Below, one piece after another: positions 22,311-34,995 of a DNA stretch of 64,000 nucleotides. Numbering within the stretch: the first letter of the stretch is position 1; each line of letters opens with the position of its first letter. The stretch lies in contig CP087214.1 in the NCBI GenBank assembly GCA_020912385.1, positions 682,001 through 746,000 of the forward strand, written 5' to 3'. The notes below the pieces were generated by a model. It saw nothing but the letters and a program-made list of their open reading frames with translations, searched no databases and was not told the DNA's origin. This DNA is from Neofusicoccum parvum. Taxonomy: Eukaryota > Ascomycota > Dothideomycetes > Botryosphaeriales > Botryosphaeriaceae. Made by a program: the position numbers and the translations under genes.

Positions 22311-24594
22311 TGTCGAAGATTGTCCAAGGAGATTCAAAGTCGAAGATGGTGGAGGTTTATGAGCGAGTAAATTGGTTAACAAGAGCTGTTGAGTGTCTTG
22401 AGAGTTGCTTGGTTTGGATGGTTGTATGTTTCTGAGGACAGAACGTCGAGGGCTCTTATACCCATCCCAGGCTTAGGCAGCATCGCACTTCGGCGACTCT
22501 CCATTCTCCGTATCGGGATGATGCCCTATTTTTCAGCTTACAATTGCTTCTCATGTCTCTCTGGAATGCCACCAAGACCGCTAGTCCGTCGGCGGACTGA
22601 CAAAGCATAGGTGTTGATGTGTCTGGAGGTTAGTCGACCCAGGGGTCGTTGCGCAAGCAATACTCGGTGTAATCCAGCTCCAGCAGCTGAATGGAGCTCT
22701 TTCCAAAATATCTCGCATATACGCCTCGCTTTCTCAGCCCTGGTGTGCCCGGAAACGCGGCCGGCGAGGCGGCCGCATGTTGTGTCACTACGTCCCGCGT
22801 GCTCGTGTCTGGCTTCCGCGGATGCGGTGCCACACATCCAGAAGAAGAAGAGATCGAACGCAGCGTCTCGCCACCCTGAAGAGAGCCTCCCGGGCCCTCG
22901 GGTTTTCTCAGCTGCCGCTCTCCTGAGTGGTTGCTTCCCGCTCAACTCCGGTAGGCACTCTTTTGCCTTCACTTGCTTCTTCCTATCCCGGATGTTCTTA
23001 TTTTAGCAGCGAAACGGCTCACCGCATTTTTCATGAGTGTAATAATCCACCACGGCGATGACGTGTGCTTCTCTCGCATTTGCACTTGGCAAGTGACACT
23101 CAGAAATGGCCAGAAACCTGCGGAAGGGCCATCAGCATCTACCCGACACACTAAACACTGGTTCTTTGAGTAGTCAATAATAGACTACAGTGTTTAAGCT
23201 CTCTTCTTCATTCTCCACTTTTCACCTGAGCTCTCGGAAACCCTTCTCATCCACTTAGTGGTGGCAGTGAGCGTTACTCTTCTTCGCGTTCGCTTTCCAA
23301 ATGTAGTTCGTAGTTGAATGCTGCGACGTGCCGTGGCAGGTCAGTCTCACAACAAATAAACCCTGGAAACAGCCCTGATCCTGTGACCTCTGGTTCCCAA
23401 GGGAGGCATCTCCTTGAAAATCCGTGACATCGCACCGTCATGCGCTCGACCTGGTAGTCTCATACACCTACAGCGATACCAGGCGGCTGCTTTCCCAGGG
23501 ACAGTGGTCGGTTCAATGCTGAAGCGGTTTGACAAAGCATTGATTGTCCTGGAACAGAGACCAGCCTGGCGGTACCGCTTAATGAGACGCCGTGGGGTGG
23601 TATCTGGCTCGGTCGCGACATTGACGAGGCGCGGATCAAGAGATCTGGAATGAGCAGACTGATCAATCGGCCGTTAGTGGGCCCACGATGTCCAATGCCG
23701 TCGTCAGCATTGGGGAAATGCGAGCTCGTGTGCTTATACACGCTGAGGGCAGGATGCTTACCGCCTCGCCTAACACGCCGCTACGGGAGCTTAATTCGGG
23801 ACGGTTGAAATCCAGAATCCCATTCCGACCACTGTGATAGAATCGAGTAAATGCTGTGAGACTTCTCAGAGTTTTCAGCGTGCACGAGGAACAGGCGCGC
23901 TGGCGCGCTAAACCGCGCTGCAAGGAGGGGTTTGCACATGCGCATGAGGAAACAGGCGCGCTTTGGAAGGTACCATCATTCTGTACTCATCTGTGCTACT
24001 GTCGATCTTCCCGCTGCAAGGGATCTTTGTCGGAGAATTTTTGCTTCGGTAATTCTGACTCACGGGCCGGCACACTGGGATCTGGCACCTCGATTACACG
24101 TCGGTCAGCTCTTCCGACATGTTGAACTGATACGAGGTCATACCGTGGGGGGGCTTGCGGAAGCGGTTTGTCGAATGTCAGGCGTCCACACGGATGCTTT
24201 TCCCTTTATTGGTCCCAAAAAAGATATTCGTGTGAAACGCAACCAATCCTAGGGGCCCAAGGTAGCTCTCTCCCGATCTCTGCGTAACCCTCATATGCAC
24301 GCTTCTTGTTCCTGTCACCGCCGCCACGGTATGTGATCGCGACCTGCCACACCCGCGACTCGTCATACAAACCCGGCGTGCCACCAGTCTAATACATTCT
24401 TGGAGGAATGTACCGTAGCGGCGGATTTACGAGAAGTGGCGGACTGTGCCCTTCCGCGGGTTTGAGTCATAATCTTGCTTGCAAGGAGGGAGGGGAAGAA
24501 AACCAAGATGTGTAGATTGCTTTCCTTTATATATGCATACATTAGCCATCTCCAATATGAGCCCTTCGACAACCTTGCATCCAACAAGATAATT
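22311..24594. other. Gene-poor stretch left of the peroxiredoxin gene
   Basis: No supported gene. A minus-strand ORF of about 53 codons (MSRPSQIPPHG.., starting near 23621) lies about 120 bp after a TATAAG motif near 23740, but nothing else supports it. The right end should include the 3' UTR of the peroxiredoxin gene. Confidence 0.4.
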
Positions 24595-25591
24595 TTAGTT
24601 AGTGGTGCATCCGCCGCTGAAATGGAAGGAGTACTTCTTTCCAGCGTCGTCCTGACCGAGGTTGACGTCTCCAGAGACATTGCGAGACATCTGATTCTTC
24701 GCCTCGCGAGCCTTTTTGTCAATCCAATCTTGACAAGGATGGAAGTTCGACGCCGGCCCATGGTGCTTTTTCGGACTGCCAACATGTTCCACTGGACTCA
24801 TTGGGGGCGGGAGCGGACTTCGGGTTGCGTCAGGGGACTTTGAAACATGGCCAGAGGTCTGCCGAGGCAAAGCAGGAGGTGAGGCCAAAGGCTCCGAGGA
24901 CGTGGAGGCTTCGTTTCCGCAGCGGCCGCTGCTGGATCCGTTGATGGGCTGTTTCTTCATGTGCTCGACCACCCTCTCTGCGCTCTTGTCTGCCGGAAAG
25001 ACGGGGTAGTCAACCCAGACGATCTTCCCATGATCGAGCAACAACGTCACGCGCTTGACCAGCCGCATATTTCCCCACTCGAACATGGGCAGACGCAAAG
25101 CCTCGCAGAAGGCGAAATGCTCATCACTGATAAGGTGATAGTTAAGACGCAGGTGCTCTTGGCAGATCTTCTGGTGCTCGGTGTCCTGGGTGCTGAGGCC
25201 AAAAATGTTGGAGATTTGCAGGCCCTTGAGCTGGGACGTCGCGGCTTTGAACGAGCAGGCCTGGGGCGTGCAGCCACGCGCGCCGGGAATGGCGTCCCAG
25301 TCGGAGGGGACGGGCTCCTTGGGCCTGCCCGTCCGCGGGTAGCAGAAAACGACGGTGAAGCCCTTGAGCTTCGACACGTCGACAGTCTTACCGTCCGTCG
25401 ACACGAGCGGAACCGATGGCACGTCCATGCCCCACAGGTGGTCGCATTTGTGGTCGTCCACGGGCTTGGGGAGCCCCGGTGGGTACACGTCCTCGCTTGT
25501 GCCTGGGTATCGCGTCAGCGGTCAGCACAAGCTCGCCTGGTTGGAGGAATGGAGACGAACGATCGTACGGTTGCTGCGTCTGGTGCTCCAT
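24595..25591 (-). CDS. Peroxiredoxin (AhpC/TSA-type) with C-terminal extension
   Basis: The main exon ends at 24595 and is open to about 25502. The peroxiredoxin core runs from LPKPVDDHKCDHLWG to VVEHMKK (about 180 residues), with GARGCTPQACSF holding the peroxidatic Cys, then LISDEHFAFCEALRLPMFEW and the GKIVWVDYPVFPADKSAE tail. It should reduce peroxides, probably in the cytosol since no targeting signal is seen. About 110 further residues, Ser/Pro/Lys-rich and ending FSGGCTTN, are not part of the usual fold. The 5' end is uncertain. My preferred model starts at ATG 25591 (MEHQTQQ), uses donor GTACGA at 25568 and acceptor ACAAG at 25496 (phase 2), 307 residues. A stronger CAG acceptor at 25503 needs phase 1, for which I found only a weak donor in the frame starting at ATG 25673. 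Confidence 0.85.
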
Positions 25592-26087
25592 GGTCCTGTC
25601 GTGCACAGCTCGAGTCTTGGGAGACAGTGCCAGAGGGGTCTGCCAAGTCAACCGTCGCTGCTGTCTCCGCCATCTTAAGGGCCGGCCCGGCTTGCACGGC
25701 ATAACAGTGCCGTCCCATGGCGGCCGAAAGCGTCAAGATGGCCAGAGGATGGTGTTGGAGGTCAAAGGAAGCTGTGAGACAGCAGCTCCGCCCGTGACAA
25801 GCGGTCCGAGTCATCGCGCGACGCGTGAGTGGCCAGGAATCAGGGCAGCTTTATCGATAAGGGGTGAGATTCCGCGTTACAGCGGAATGACGTCTTCGGA
25901 CGCGCTGCGATCAGGTCATCACAACGCCTCTGATTCGCCAGACGGGCCTAGGCCTGGCATCGATGCATCATCGCAGCTGCAGCGACTCGCGCCCATTAAA
26001 CTCCGTCCCCCACCTGCCGTCCGGAGCTGGTCCAATGGTCCTTGTCTCGTATCTACCCCTCCATAAGCCTCGCCCGTCTACGTGTTC
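25592..26087. promoter_or_regulatory. Bidirectional promoter, peroxiredoxin / Rieske-AIF
   Basis: About 500 bp separates the start regions of two divergent redox genes. No AP-1 (TTAGTCA-type) or other oxidative-stress site was identified with confidence. Co-regulation is a hypothesis from layout only. Confidence 0.4.
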
Positions 26088-27976
26088 ATGCTCGCCAAGC
26101 GCCTCCCCTTCGCTTCTGCATCCAGGCGTCTATTTCTAAGACAAGCCCCCCGCTCTTCTCATTTCCTGCCATTCCAGTCGCGATTTCCCTTGTCCACATC
26201 CGCATCCAGAATGGCCCAAGAGTACAAGCTGAAGGACATTACGTCCATCAACCTCAAGAACGGCGAGAAGCAGGAAGCCGAGATCGAGGGCATTGAGAAC
26301 GGCAAGGTCCTGCTCGTCAAAGTCCAGGATCAGATCCACGCAACCAGCCCCAACTGCACTCACTATGGCGCTCCTCTGGTGAAGGGCGTCCTTACCGGCG
26401 AGGGCCGACTCACCTGCCCCTGGCATGGAGGTATGACTTCATGACTTGCACGCCATGCTAGCCTCAGCTGACAACACTTCTAGCCTGTTTCAATGTCGCA
26501 ACCGGTGACGTGGAAGACGCACCTGCTCTCGATCCTCTTGCTACCTTTGAGGTTATCCAGAAAGACGGAGGTGTGTACATCAAGGGCGAGGAGGCAACCA
26601 TCAAGGCAAACAGGAGAACCCTCGGCTTCAAGTGCTCCGCTCAGGGCGCCGAGAAGGTCGTGGTGATTGGCGGGTAAGTGAAGGACCATCTACGCCGCAC
26701 TCCGCTTCAATGCGCTGACGAGCTTTCGGCCTAAAGTGGCAGTGGCACTCTCGGTGCGATCGAGGGTCTCCGTGGAGGTGGATACACCGGCCACATCACA
26801 GTCCTCTCCCGCGAGGGCTACAGGCCCATTGACCGCACAAAGCTCTCCAAAGCTCTACTAGCAGATGTCTCCAAGGTCGCCTGGAGATCAGAGGAATGGT
26901 ACAAGAATGCCTCGATAGACATCATCTATGACGAGGCTTCTGGCGTGGACTTTGGTGCCAAGAAGGTGTCCACCAAGTCCGGCAAGTCATACGACTACAC
27001 CAAACTCGTTCTGGCAACCGGCGGCGCTCCCAGATGGTTGCCTCTGCCAGGATTGAAGGGTGATCTTGGGAACGTCTTCGTTCTGAGGTCTATTCCCGAT
27101 ACCCAAGGCATTGTCGGCGCCGTGGGCGATGATGGCGGCAAGAAAGTCGTGGTCATCGGAAGCTCCTTCATCGGCATGGAAGTCGCCAACTGCCTGGCAG
27201 GAAAGAAAAACGATGTCACCGTCATCGGCATGGAGAAGGCGCCGATGGAACGCGTCATGGGCGAGAAGGTCGGCAAGGTCTTCCAAGGCCTAATCGAGAA
27301 GAACGGGGTCAAGTTCTACATGGAGGCGTCTGTCGAGAAAGCCACGCCGTCTGAGAGCGACCCATCCAAGGTTGGTGCCGTTCATTTGAAGGACGGCACC
27401 GTCCTGGAGGCCGATGTCGTTATCGAAGGCGTCGGCGTTGCTCCGTCAACGGAGTTCCTCAAAGACAACAAGGCTATCGAGCTCCTGAAGGACGGCTCCA
27501 TCAGCACGGACGAGTCGTTTACAGTCAAGGGCCTCAAGGACGTCTTTGCTATCGGCGACATCGCCACGTACCCGTACCACGGTCCTGGAGGGAACGGCTC
27601 GCCGGTCCGCATCGAACATTGGAACGTCGCACAGAACGCCGGTCGCTCCGTCGCAAATTCGATCAACAACCCTGGCTCCAAGCCCAAGCCCTTCATCCCT
27701 GTCTTCTGGTCAGCCCTGGGAAGCCAGCTGCGCTACTGCGGTAGCACGGTTGGCGGGTACGACGATGTGGTCATTCAGGGAGAGCCTGAGAAGCCGAGCT
27801 TTATTGCATACTACACCAGCGGTGAGACGGTCGTCGCCATGGCCAGTATGATGAAGGACCCCTATATGACCCAGACCGCGGAGCTCATGCGCAGGGGCAA
27901 GATGCCGACCAAGAGCGAGCTTGTGAAGGGCGTTGACATCCTAAACATCAACATCCCGGGAGAGATCAAGATTTGA
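26088..27976 (+). CDS. Rieske-domain AIF-like FAD/NAD(P)H oxidoreductase, mitochondrial
   Basis: Three exons: 26088-26430, 26484-26673 and 26737-27976, 590 residues. The first 40 residues are Arg/Ser/Phe-rich without acidic residues, a likely mitochondrial presequence, and a second in-frame ATG at 26211 would give a form without it. Residues about 45-150 form a Rieske [2Fe-2S] domain with ligand motifs NCTHYGAPL and CPWHGACF. The first intron splits the second motif. The rest is a pyridine nucleotide-disulphide oxidoreductase with the FAD motif VVVIGGGSGTLGA, the NAD motif VVVIGSSFIGMEVA and LKDVFAIGDIATYP. The order matches the AIFM3/AIF-like family, redox flavoproteins linked to apoptosis in some species. 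The third exon uses an AAG acceptor confirmed by the FAD motif. Its partner and substrate are unknown. Confidence 0.95.
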
Positions 27977-30900
27977 CGAACGTCGACGATGGTGACTTCG
28001 GAGGCACGACACGTTTAATGACTGTACATAAGATCATGAGAACTTTTTGCCTTTCGAGGACGGGAATGAAATATGACTTCGAATTGCCAATACAAGCTCA
28101 TGCCAGTGCCTTGGACCCGCAGTTCTGCCGGCCTGGCCCGATCTCTGGGCACGCGGTCTTGAGATCGAGAATCGTTTCGGAAGGGTTTGATAACGCTCTG
28201 GGTCGGAACAGCCGAGTGAAGGGCATTCGGGTGCCGGATCAGGCCACAAGAGCTCCACAAGGCTGAACCGCACGTCTCGGACCGGCAATGTAGCGAGATG
28301 ACGTGCAGGAAAAAAAAGAGGACCCACGCGCACACACACACGGCGGGCACGAACGCCATTTCTCTTGACTCGGAAGATCGTGTTGGTCACTGCACACGCG
28401 GTGCCTGATGATCTTTACTTCTTCCCCTTTCAGGAATGCTGCAGGGCTAGACCGCTCGCTGCTCTCCAAAGCTTGGGTGGCCAGGGTTCGCGTTCGGAGG
28501 CGCCTTGCCTCCGGAGAGAGCTCCCTCCTGCGGTGGCGAGCGAATGGGCGCTCCCGCACGCGCGCGCGAACGGCTGCCGAGAAAATTCTGCACGTACCGC
28601 TTTGCTGCTCCGTCGCCCAGTCGGAAAAGAGCCGACGCTGGCTGGCCGTCGCGCCGGAGGAAAGGGAGAGGGAAACGCGTGCGTGTGCATGTTTGTGCGT
28701 GGGCAGAGCACAGAGCCGCATCGCCAGCCAAAAGCGAAATGACGTGCATAGACAGTCGGCGCGGACTGCACTGCTGCAACGCGACTCGGGAAGTGGGCTT
28801 ACGGCAATTTGTGAAGAGTCCTTTTCCATCGGTGTAGATGAGGGTGGGCAGTCGTGAGGGCCGGGAGCAGGTGCGAATCCCCGATATAAATGCGCGCGTG
28901 GAAGGTGCGTGATGGTGGAGGAAATGGCTGATGCCTGAGAAAGGAGGCCTCAGGGGCCCGTCGCTAACGGTGCGTGTCGGCCTTGGAACATTGGTCTTGC
29001 AGCGCAAAAATAGAGAACGATTGAGTGCAAAATAAAAATAGAGATTATGGGAGGCGGCAGGAGGGGCAGAGGGGCAGCGTCGTTTCAGTGAGGATGGAAA
29101 TAGTTGCTTAGGCGAAGCCGAAGGTTCTAGGACGAATGCAGGCAAAGGCGTGAGGATAGGCGAAGAGGAGGTATAACAAGCTATAGGCGCTCACCTGCTC
29201 CTCCATCACCCCCACCAGCTTCCGCTGGCCAGCGGTTCGCCCCAGTTCTCAACCCTGCGAGGGGAGGCGTGCGGCCATCTCGCTATCCCGGCCCAGTGGA
29301 GGTGGGTATCTCCGCTCCAGGCTAACGGCGGTAAGTAAGGCGGCTCAGGTGGCGATGCATGGAGATCACCCGCGCTGGCAGTACCGCTCCCGCTTTCGGC
29401 AGTGCGCGGGAGGAGACGGAGGCTGGGCGCACATGACAGCTGGCAGTTCTGCCGGGGCCAGCGCGGGAGCTCTAGAAGGACTCTAGAAGGACGCCGGTGG
29501 CAGAGGTTGATTAGGAGGGCCGGCATCACGCTGGGAGGCGTGGACAGAGCGGCCGTTCAACCACGGGATTGGATGCCGACAGCGGAACCCGAGGCAGCCG
29601 TGTGGCAGCCCTCCGACGGATCGGCATGGAAATTGCTTTTCAGCGACGCCATCTCGAGCCGAGCCGCCGACGCGTCCTCTTCGTGTCAGTCACGTGTCTG
29701 CAGCGGCGAGCCAACGTCGCTGCCAACGGGCGGGCGGAGCATCTGCCCCGGGCGTTTCACGAACGCATGAACGGCTTCTGGACGTGCTCGTTATGCGCCC
29801 GCGACGACGTCATGGGACGGTTGCCGTGGGCGGCTGGGGTAGCCGGGCGGACCAGGACCGGCGCCGGCGGTGGGAGATTAACGTGCACGCATGGAGGGCG
29901 ATGCGCCTCGGGCGGCGCGCGTTAGAGTTTGCGTGCAGCGCTGCGCTGTGTGTCTCTCGGAGCTGATTCCTGAACGGTAGGCGCGCACTGAGCAGCAGCC
30001 GGCAGGGCTGACCACCGGCAGACGTTGACGTTCTGAAGGAAAAAAAGCGCTCAGGCTCGCTGGCCGCCAGCAGGGCGCGCGCGGACTCGCGGTGACGTGC
30101 GCCGCGGCGCGCCGGTCAGTTGACGTTGGCGGAGCCGGGTTGCGGGCGCGATGGGATGCTGGAGCAACGTTGGGGCGTGAAAATAGATCAAGCCACTGCT
30201 GGCCGGGACTTGTGCGTCTGAAACGGGAGCTGCAGGGACAGGGATCCACGAGGCGGCTCCAACAGGTGCGCGATCTGCGAGTAATGCGGTGCCTCACTTC
30301 GCATCACGCCCGAAGCGCGCGCTGGGCTGGGCCGGCCGCGCGCAGCAGGATGCTGCCACCAGGCGGCGGGGAGTGGCAGCGGGAGATCGCACGTGGAGGC
30401 GGCCAGGCTGGGCAGCGCAGCGGAAGGAGATTAAAGCGACGGGCGCCAAGGCAGGACCTTAATATCGCTGGCCGCGCAGCCTGGTCGTCGGTATCGCGTT
30501 GCCGCCGCCGCAGCTGCAGGCACCGCTCGGGGTGCAAGACACGGCGCGCGCAAAGCGGAAGGTGCTGGCGGCGCGGGCCTGGCAGGCAAAAGCAGCGCGT
30601 TGGGCATACCGCTGGCTGCTAAGAGTGCTCGCCTAGCACTGCAGCAGGCGCGCGCGGCCGTGAAACAACGGTCATCCCAGGCGGTCGGGTGCTGCTTTTC
30701 AAATCCGCCTTTCGCGCGCGCTCGCGGCAGTGAGGGCAGCGGCGGCGGCGGGTATCGCGATCGCCGACAAGGCAATCTCGTCGCGGCCAGGACATCCCCG
30801 GCGCCAGCCACAGGCGTCGCAGATTGCTGATGTCAAGCCGAGTCGAGCGGGCGTTTGGCTGGCAGCGGGCGTGTGCGCCGGCAGCCCCCTGAAGCGCCCA

Positions 30901-31411
30901 GATATGCTGGCAGCCCGAGGCCCTTTCCTCGCGCGCGACGCTGAGCAGGAGATTACCCGTCGCGCAGCCAGCCCGCACGCAAGAGACGAGCCTACCTGCA
31001 GCAGCGCCGCTCCGCCAGCGACTCTCCACCACCACTCTCGCTCCCACGGCTCCCGCTGCCTGTCGCAGCTGCCAGCGCGCGCTCTCGCCCTCTGCCCGCA
31101 GCAGCCGCACGCCAATCACCGCGCGCAGCCAAGGTCCACTCTCGCTAAGGCACCCCAAGGGCAGCAGACAGACAGCTCGACCCAAAGCTGCATCGCGCCG
31201 CCAACCCATGTGAAGGCCCGCTCCAGCAGCCGCAGTCTCTCCTTGACCTTGCACCACCACCGACCGCTCTTCTGAGCTCCCCAGCCTAGCCTGCCAGCAG
31301 CGCCGCCCGACCGCGCCCGACGAGCCTCCGCACCCCGTGCAGCGAGTGCCCGCCAGCCTAGGAGCCAGCGCGTCGCTGAACCCTGATCGCCGAGCCGGTG
31401 CAGCCAGCACG
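27977..31411. other. Long GC-rich intergenic stretch upstream of the kinase gene
   Basis: No gene is supported over 3.4 kb. Many overlapping ORFs on both strands are Arg/Ala/Pro-rich shadows of high GC. A GATATAAATG motif near 28883 resembles a TATA box but no ORF with support follows. The last 500 bases are pyrimidine-rich and probably contain the kinase 5' UTR. Confidence 0.5.
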
Positions 31412-34400
31412 ATGTCCTCGGCCGCGGTGCAGCAGACCGGTCCCACCATTTCCAGCCGTAGCCAGTACCAGCAGCCGCCTCACGGCCGCGACCAGTACTA
31501 CCAGCAGCAGCCTGCCCCGGCGCAGAGCTCGCCGACGCAGCAGAGGAACAAGTCGGCGCGCCCGAGTGGGAATGGCGAGCCCTCCACACCGCAACAATCG
31601 CAACATTACTCGCCGTCCGCCTCCAACACCTCCGACATGACAACCCCGCGCGCGCAGCCCGCCTCGTCGTCCACCCAGCCGTCGCCCGTCATCGCCTCGT
31701 CCCCGTACAATGCCCACACCGGCCCCGTGCCGCCGCCTCGCACCTCGTCCAACCATCGCACGTCCGCCCAGCCCGTACAAGACCCGTACCAGAGTCAACG
31801 ATCTACAGATGAACGGCCGCCGTCGTCCCGCACCGCCTCGCAGAACATGAGGGAAGATCCTGCCAGCGCCGCCGCAAACGCTGCACAGCGCCGACGCCAG
31901 CCGTCTCGCGAGCAGCAAAACTACCAGTCCAGCACCTCGTCGTCGCGGACAAAGCAGACGCCCACCCACAGCCGCTCTGCAACCGCCGTCGGCACACCGC
32001 CGATGGGATCCAGCCTTCCCCGCGAGGAAAGCACGGTCATCAACCGCCTGGTCATCGCGGATCCCCAAGAGGACATTGCCCGCGAGCAGGCCCGCATGGC
32101 CGAAGGGCGGGGCGCTGACATCACGCCAATCACCGGACTGGGCCTGGTGGGGAACGAAGGTGTCGACGATGGTGGCCGGGGTGCAGGTAAGAGCCGGCAG
32201 GACCACTCCAGGGAGAAGCCGCGGCGAGAGACCAAGTTCGGCGACTACATCCTAGGCCAAACCCTAGGCGAAGGCGAGTTTGGCAAAGTCAAGATGGGGT
32301 GGAAGAAGGACGGTGGAGTCCAAGTCGCCATCAAGCTCATCCGGAGAGAAGTCCTCGGCTCCAATCCAAGCCGGCTGCCCAAGATCTACCGCGAGATCTC
32401 CATCCTGCGCGGGTTGCAGCACCCCAACATTGTGCGCCTGCACGAGATGGTGGAAACCGAGCGACACATCGGCATCATCCTGGAGTATGCATCCGGCGGC
32501 GAGCTGTTCGATTACATCCTCAACCACCGGTACCTGAAAGATAACTCGGCGCGCCGCCTGTTTGCCCAGCTGGTTTCTGGCGTAGGCTACCTGCACAAGA
32601 AGGGTATCGTGCACCGCGATCTCAAGCTTGAGAACCTTCTTCTCGACCGCAACAAGAACATCATCATCACCGATTTCGGCTTCGCCAACACGTTCGATCC
32701 CAACGACGAGCTTGGAGACGAAATCGAGTACAATCTCGGAAACAAGGACTTTGTGAAAAAGACTGGACTGGAGATTGTCGGCGAAAGCGGACATCGCCGC
32801 GGCGATCTCATGCAGACAAGTTGCGGCAGTCCTTGTTACGCTGCGCCAGAGTTGGTCGTCAGCGACTCATTATATACCGGCAGAAAAGTGGACGTCTGGA
32901 GCTGCGGCGTCATTTTGGTAAGGAAACATGGATCTCATCAGGCAGCAGCACCTCTTGACCGCTAACACATACCCAACCACGTGTAGTACGCTATGTTGGC
33001 AGGATACCTACCGTTTGACGACGACCCAGCCAACCCCGAAGGCGACAATATCAACCTCCTTTACAAGTATATCGTATCCACCCCCCTAACTTTCCCCGAA
33101 TACGTCACTCCGCACGCACGCGACCTTTTGAAGCGAATCCTCGTCCCTGATCCGCGCAAGCGAGCCGACCTGTTCGAAGTCGCCAGGCACAGCTGGTTGA
33201 GCGAGTACGCGCATGTTGTTGGATTCATTACGAGCAGCACTACGACGTCCAGCGACATTGCCAACACGACCGTGCCGCCAGGTAAGACATACTTTTCGCG
33301 CATCGCTGCATGCCCCGCGAGATCTACAAATCGCGGCGACACTTGCAGTTCAGTTCAGGTATGGCTAACACTCTAATAGAGGACCCGTACGAAGTCCCGC
33401 AACTTGCTCGCAGCGCATCAGTCCGGGAAGCGAGCAAGCAACACACCTCTGTCGCCGCCGTTGGTGGCCTGACCCAGAAGCATGGCCACATCGATCAAAA
33501 CGAGACGCCGGAAAAGCAGGGCAGGCGGGACGCCAAACGCAGAACGGTGCAAGTCGAATATGTTGCACCCCACACACAAACCCAAAGAGGCGGGGAGGCT
33601 TCAACGGCGACTGCACCTCCGTCGGTGCCCCTGTCGCAAGGTGGCGCACAGCGCACGCGCTCGAAGGTGGACAACCAGGGTCCTGTCGAAGTAGCCGACG
33701 GGTATGCTTCGTCAACATCCAGGACTCAACGCCGCCCTTCGACAGGATCTGCGCAACAGGTTCCGACCACCTCATCCCGCGGCGGGCGCGAGGGTCCTCG
33801 CTCCGTTTCAGACTCTCCTTTCGGAAATGCACCTGTCACCTCCTCTGCAAGACCATCCACGGGCGGCACCCTGGGTGGATCTTCAAGGCTTCCTTCTCGT
33901 GGAAACTCCTATGGTCAACCCGCGGCGGCCACTGTCGCTGCTACTAATGCCCAAGGCCGTTTCTCGCAGCCGAAGGGCAAGCAGTACGTCATTTCCGCCC
34001 CGATGCCGCAAGAACAGGATCCTTCAGGAACCATGGGACAGCCATCCACGCAAAGAATGCCGTCCGGCGGTTACCAGCAGCAGCAACAGGCAGAGGCGCA
34101 GCCCCACTCGCAGCGCAACAACAGCCACAAGCGGTCAAACACCGTTGGAGGTATTGGCGAGAAGATATTCAGGACGTCATTGTTTGGTGGAAGCTCCGGC
34201 TCAAAGCCGCAGAAGTCCTATCCTCCTGTCAGCATGAATAATTCCATCACCAGCGGTGACAGTGCAGGAAACAGGAAATCCACCGAGTCGTCCCGTCGCC
34301 CGTCGTTGAGCTTCAGCCGCAAGACCAGCGAAGGCGCTTCTGGAAGAGACAGGTCCTCGCGCAGATTCTCCTTGCTTCCAGCCTCATTTTCCATGAAGAG

Positions 34401-34995
34401 CTTCACTGGCGGAAACAAGGAGTCATCTGGCGCAGGTGACCGTCGTTCGATCGGCGCCGCAGGGCGGCAACGGGCATCATCCCGGCCTCAAATGGCCTTT
34501 GGGCGCGGGGAGAGCCCCTCGCCTAGCCAAAGTACCGGAAACACCATCCCCATCACCTACGAGGATCTGGACCGTCGCCCGACGCAAGACACGACTGATG
34601 TTCGCCAGAAGCGTAGAAGTCAAATGTCAACCAGAGGACCGACGTCAGCTCCGGCCGACCAAACGCAGTTCCAGGCCCGCCCGGCTTACCAGTACGAGGA
34701 CAACACGATGCAGCAGTATCCCTCCAACTCGGAGCAGAGCAACGCCTACTACCACAACAACGAGTCGGACCTGTCATCCCAAGGTCCGCAGTCTCTGCCG
34801 TACCGTTCGCGCAACGCGCCGTACGACAGTGCGGAGGCAGTTTCGGAACCGCGGGAAGGACGGGCACGCGTGCTCCAGAAGAACCGTCGGTTCGCGGATG
34901 CGTACGAGGACCAGCAGCGCCATGCAGGTAGCTCTGGCGCGGCACGCAGAGTCATGGATCTCTTCCGCCGGCGCGGCAAGGCCAGGGGTGGTTGA
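31412..34995 (+). CDS. KIN4-family serine/threonine kinase
   Basis: Three exons: 31412-32917, 32987-33281 and 33380-34995, 1138 residues. The start ATG (MSSAAVQQTG) follows CAGCACG; the frame is open 25 codons further back but has no ATG there. The first about 270 residues are Gln/Ser/Pro-rich. The kinase domain spans about 275-590 with [69 protein letters not shown] and ILVPDPRKR. Similarity is highest to yeast Kin4/Frk1; Kin4 is the spindle-position checkpoint kinase that restrains mitotic exit, but the role here is inferred. About 35 extra residues lie between DFGFAN and TSCGSP. The tail is long, disordered and Ser/Arg-rich with basic patches near the end (MDLFRRRGKARGG). Intron 1 is phase 0, intron 2 phase 1. 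Confidence 0.93.

Noticed and set aside
28861..28893. tRNA-like B-box sequence (GGTGCGAATCCCCG)
   Set aside because: It departs from GGTTCRANNCC at key bases and no acceptor stem or anticodon arm can be built around it.
31358..32206. 282-codon antisense ORF over the kinase N-terminus
   Set aside because: Gly/Arg/Leu-biased shadow of a Ser/Pro/Gln-rich coding exon.
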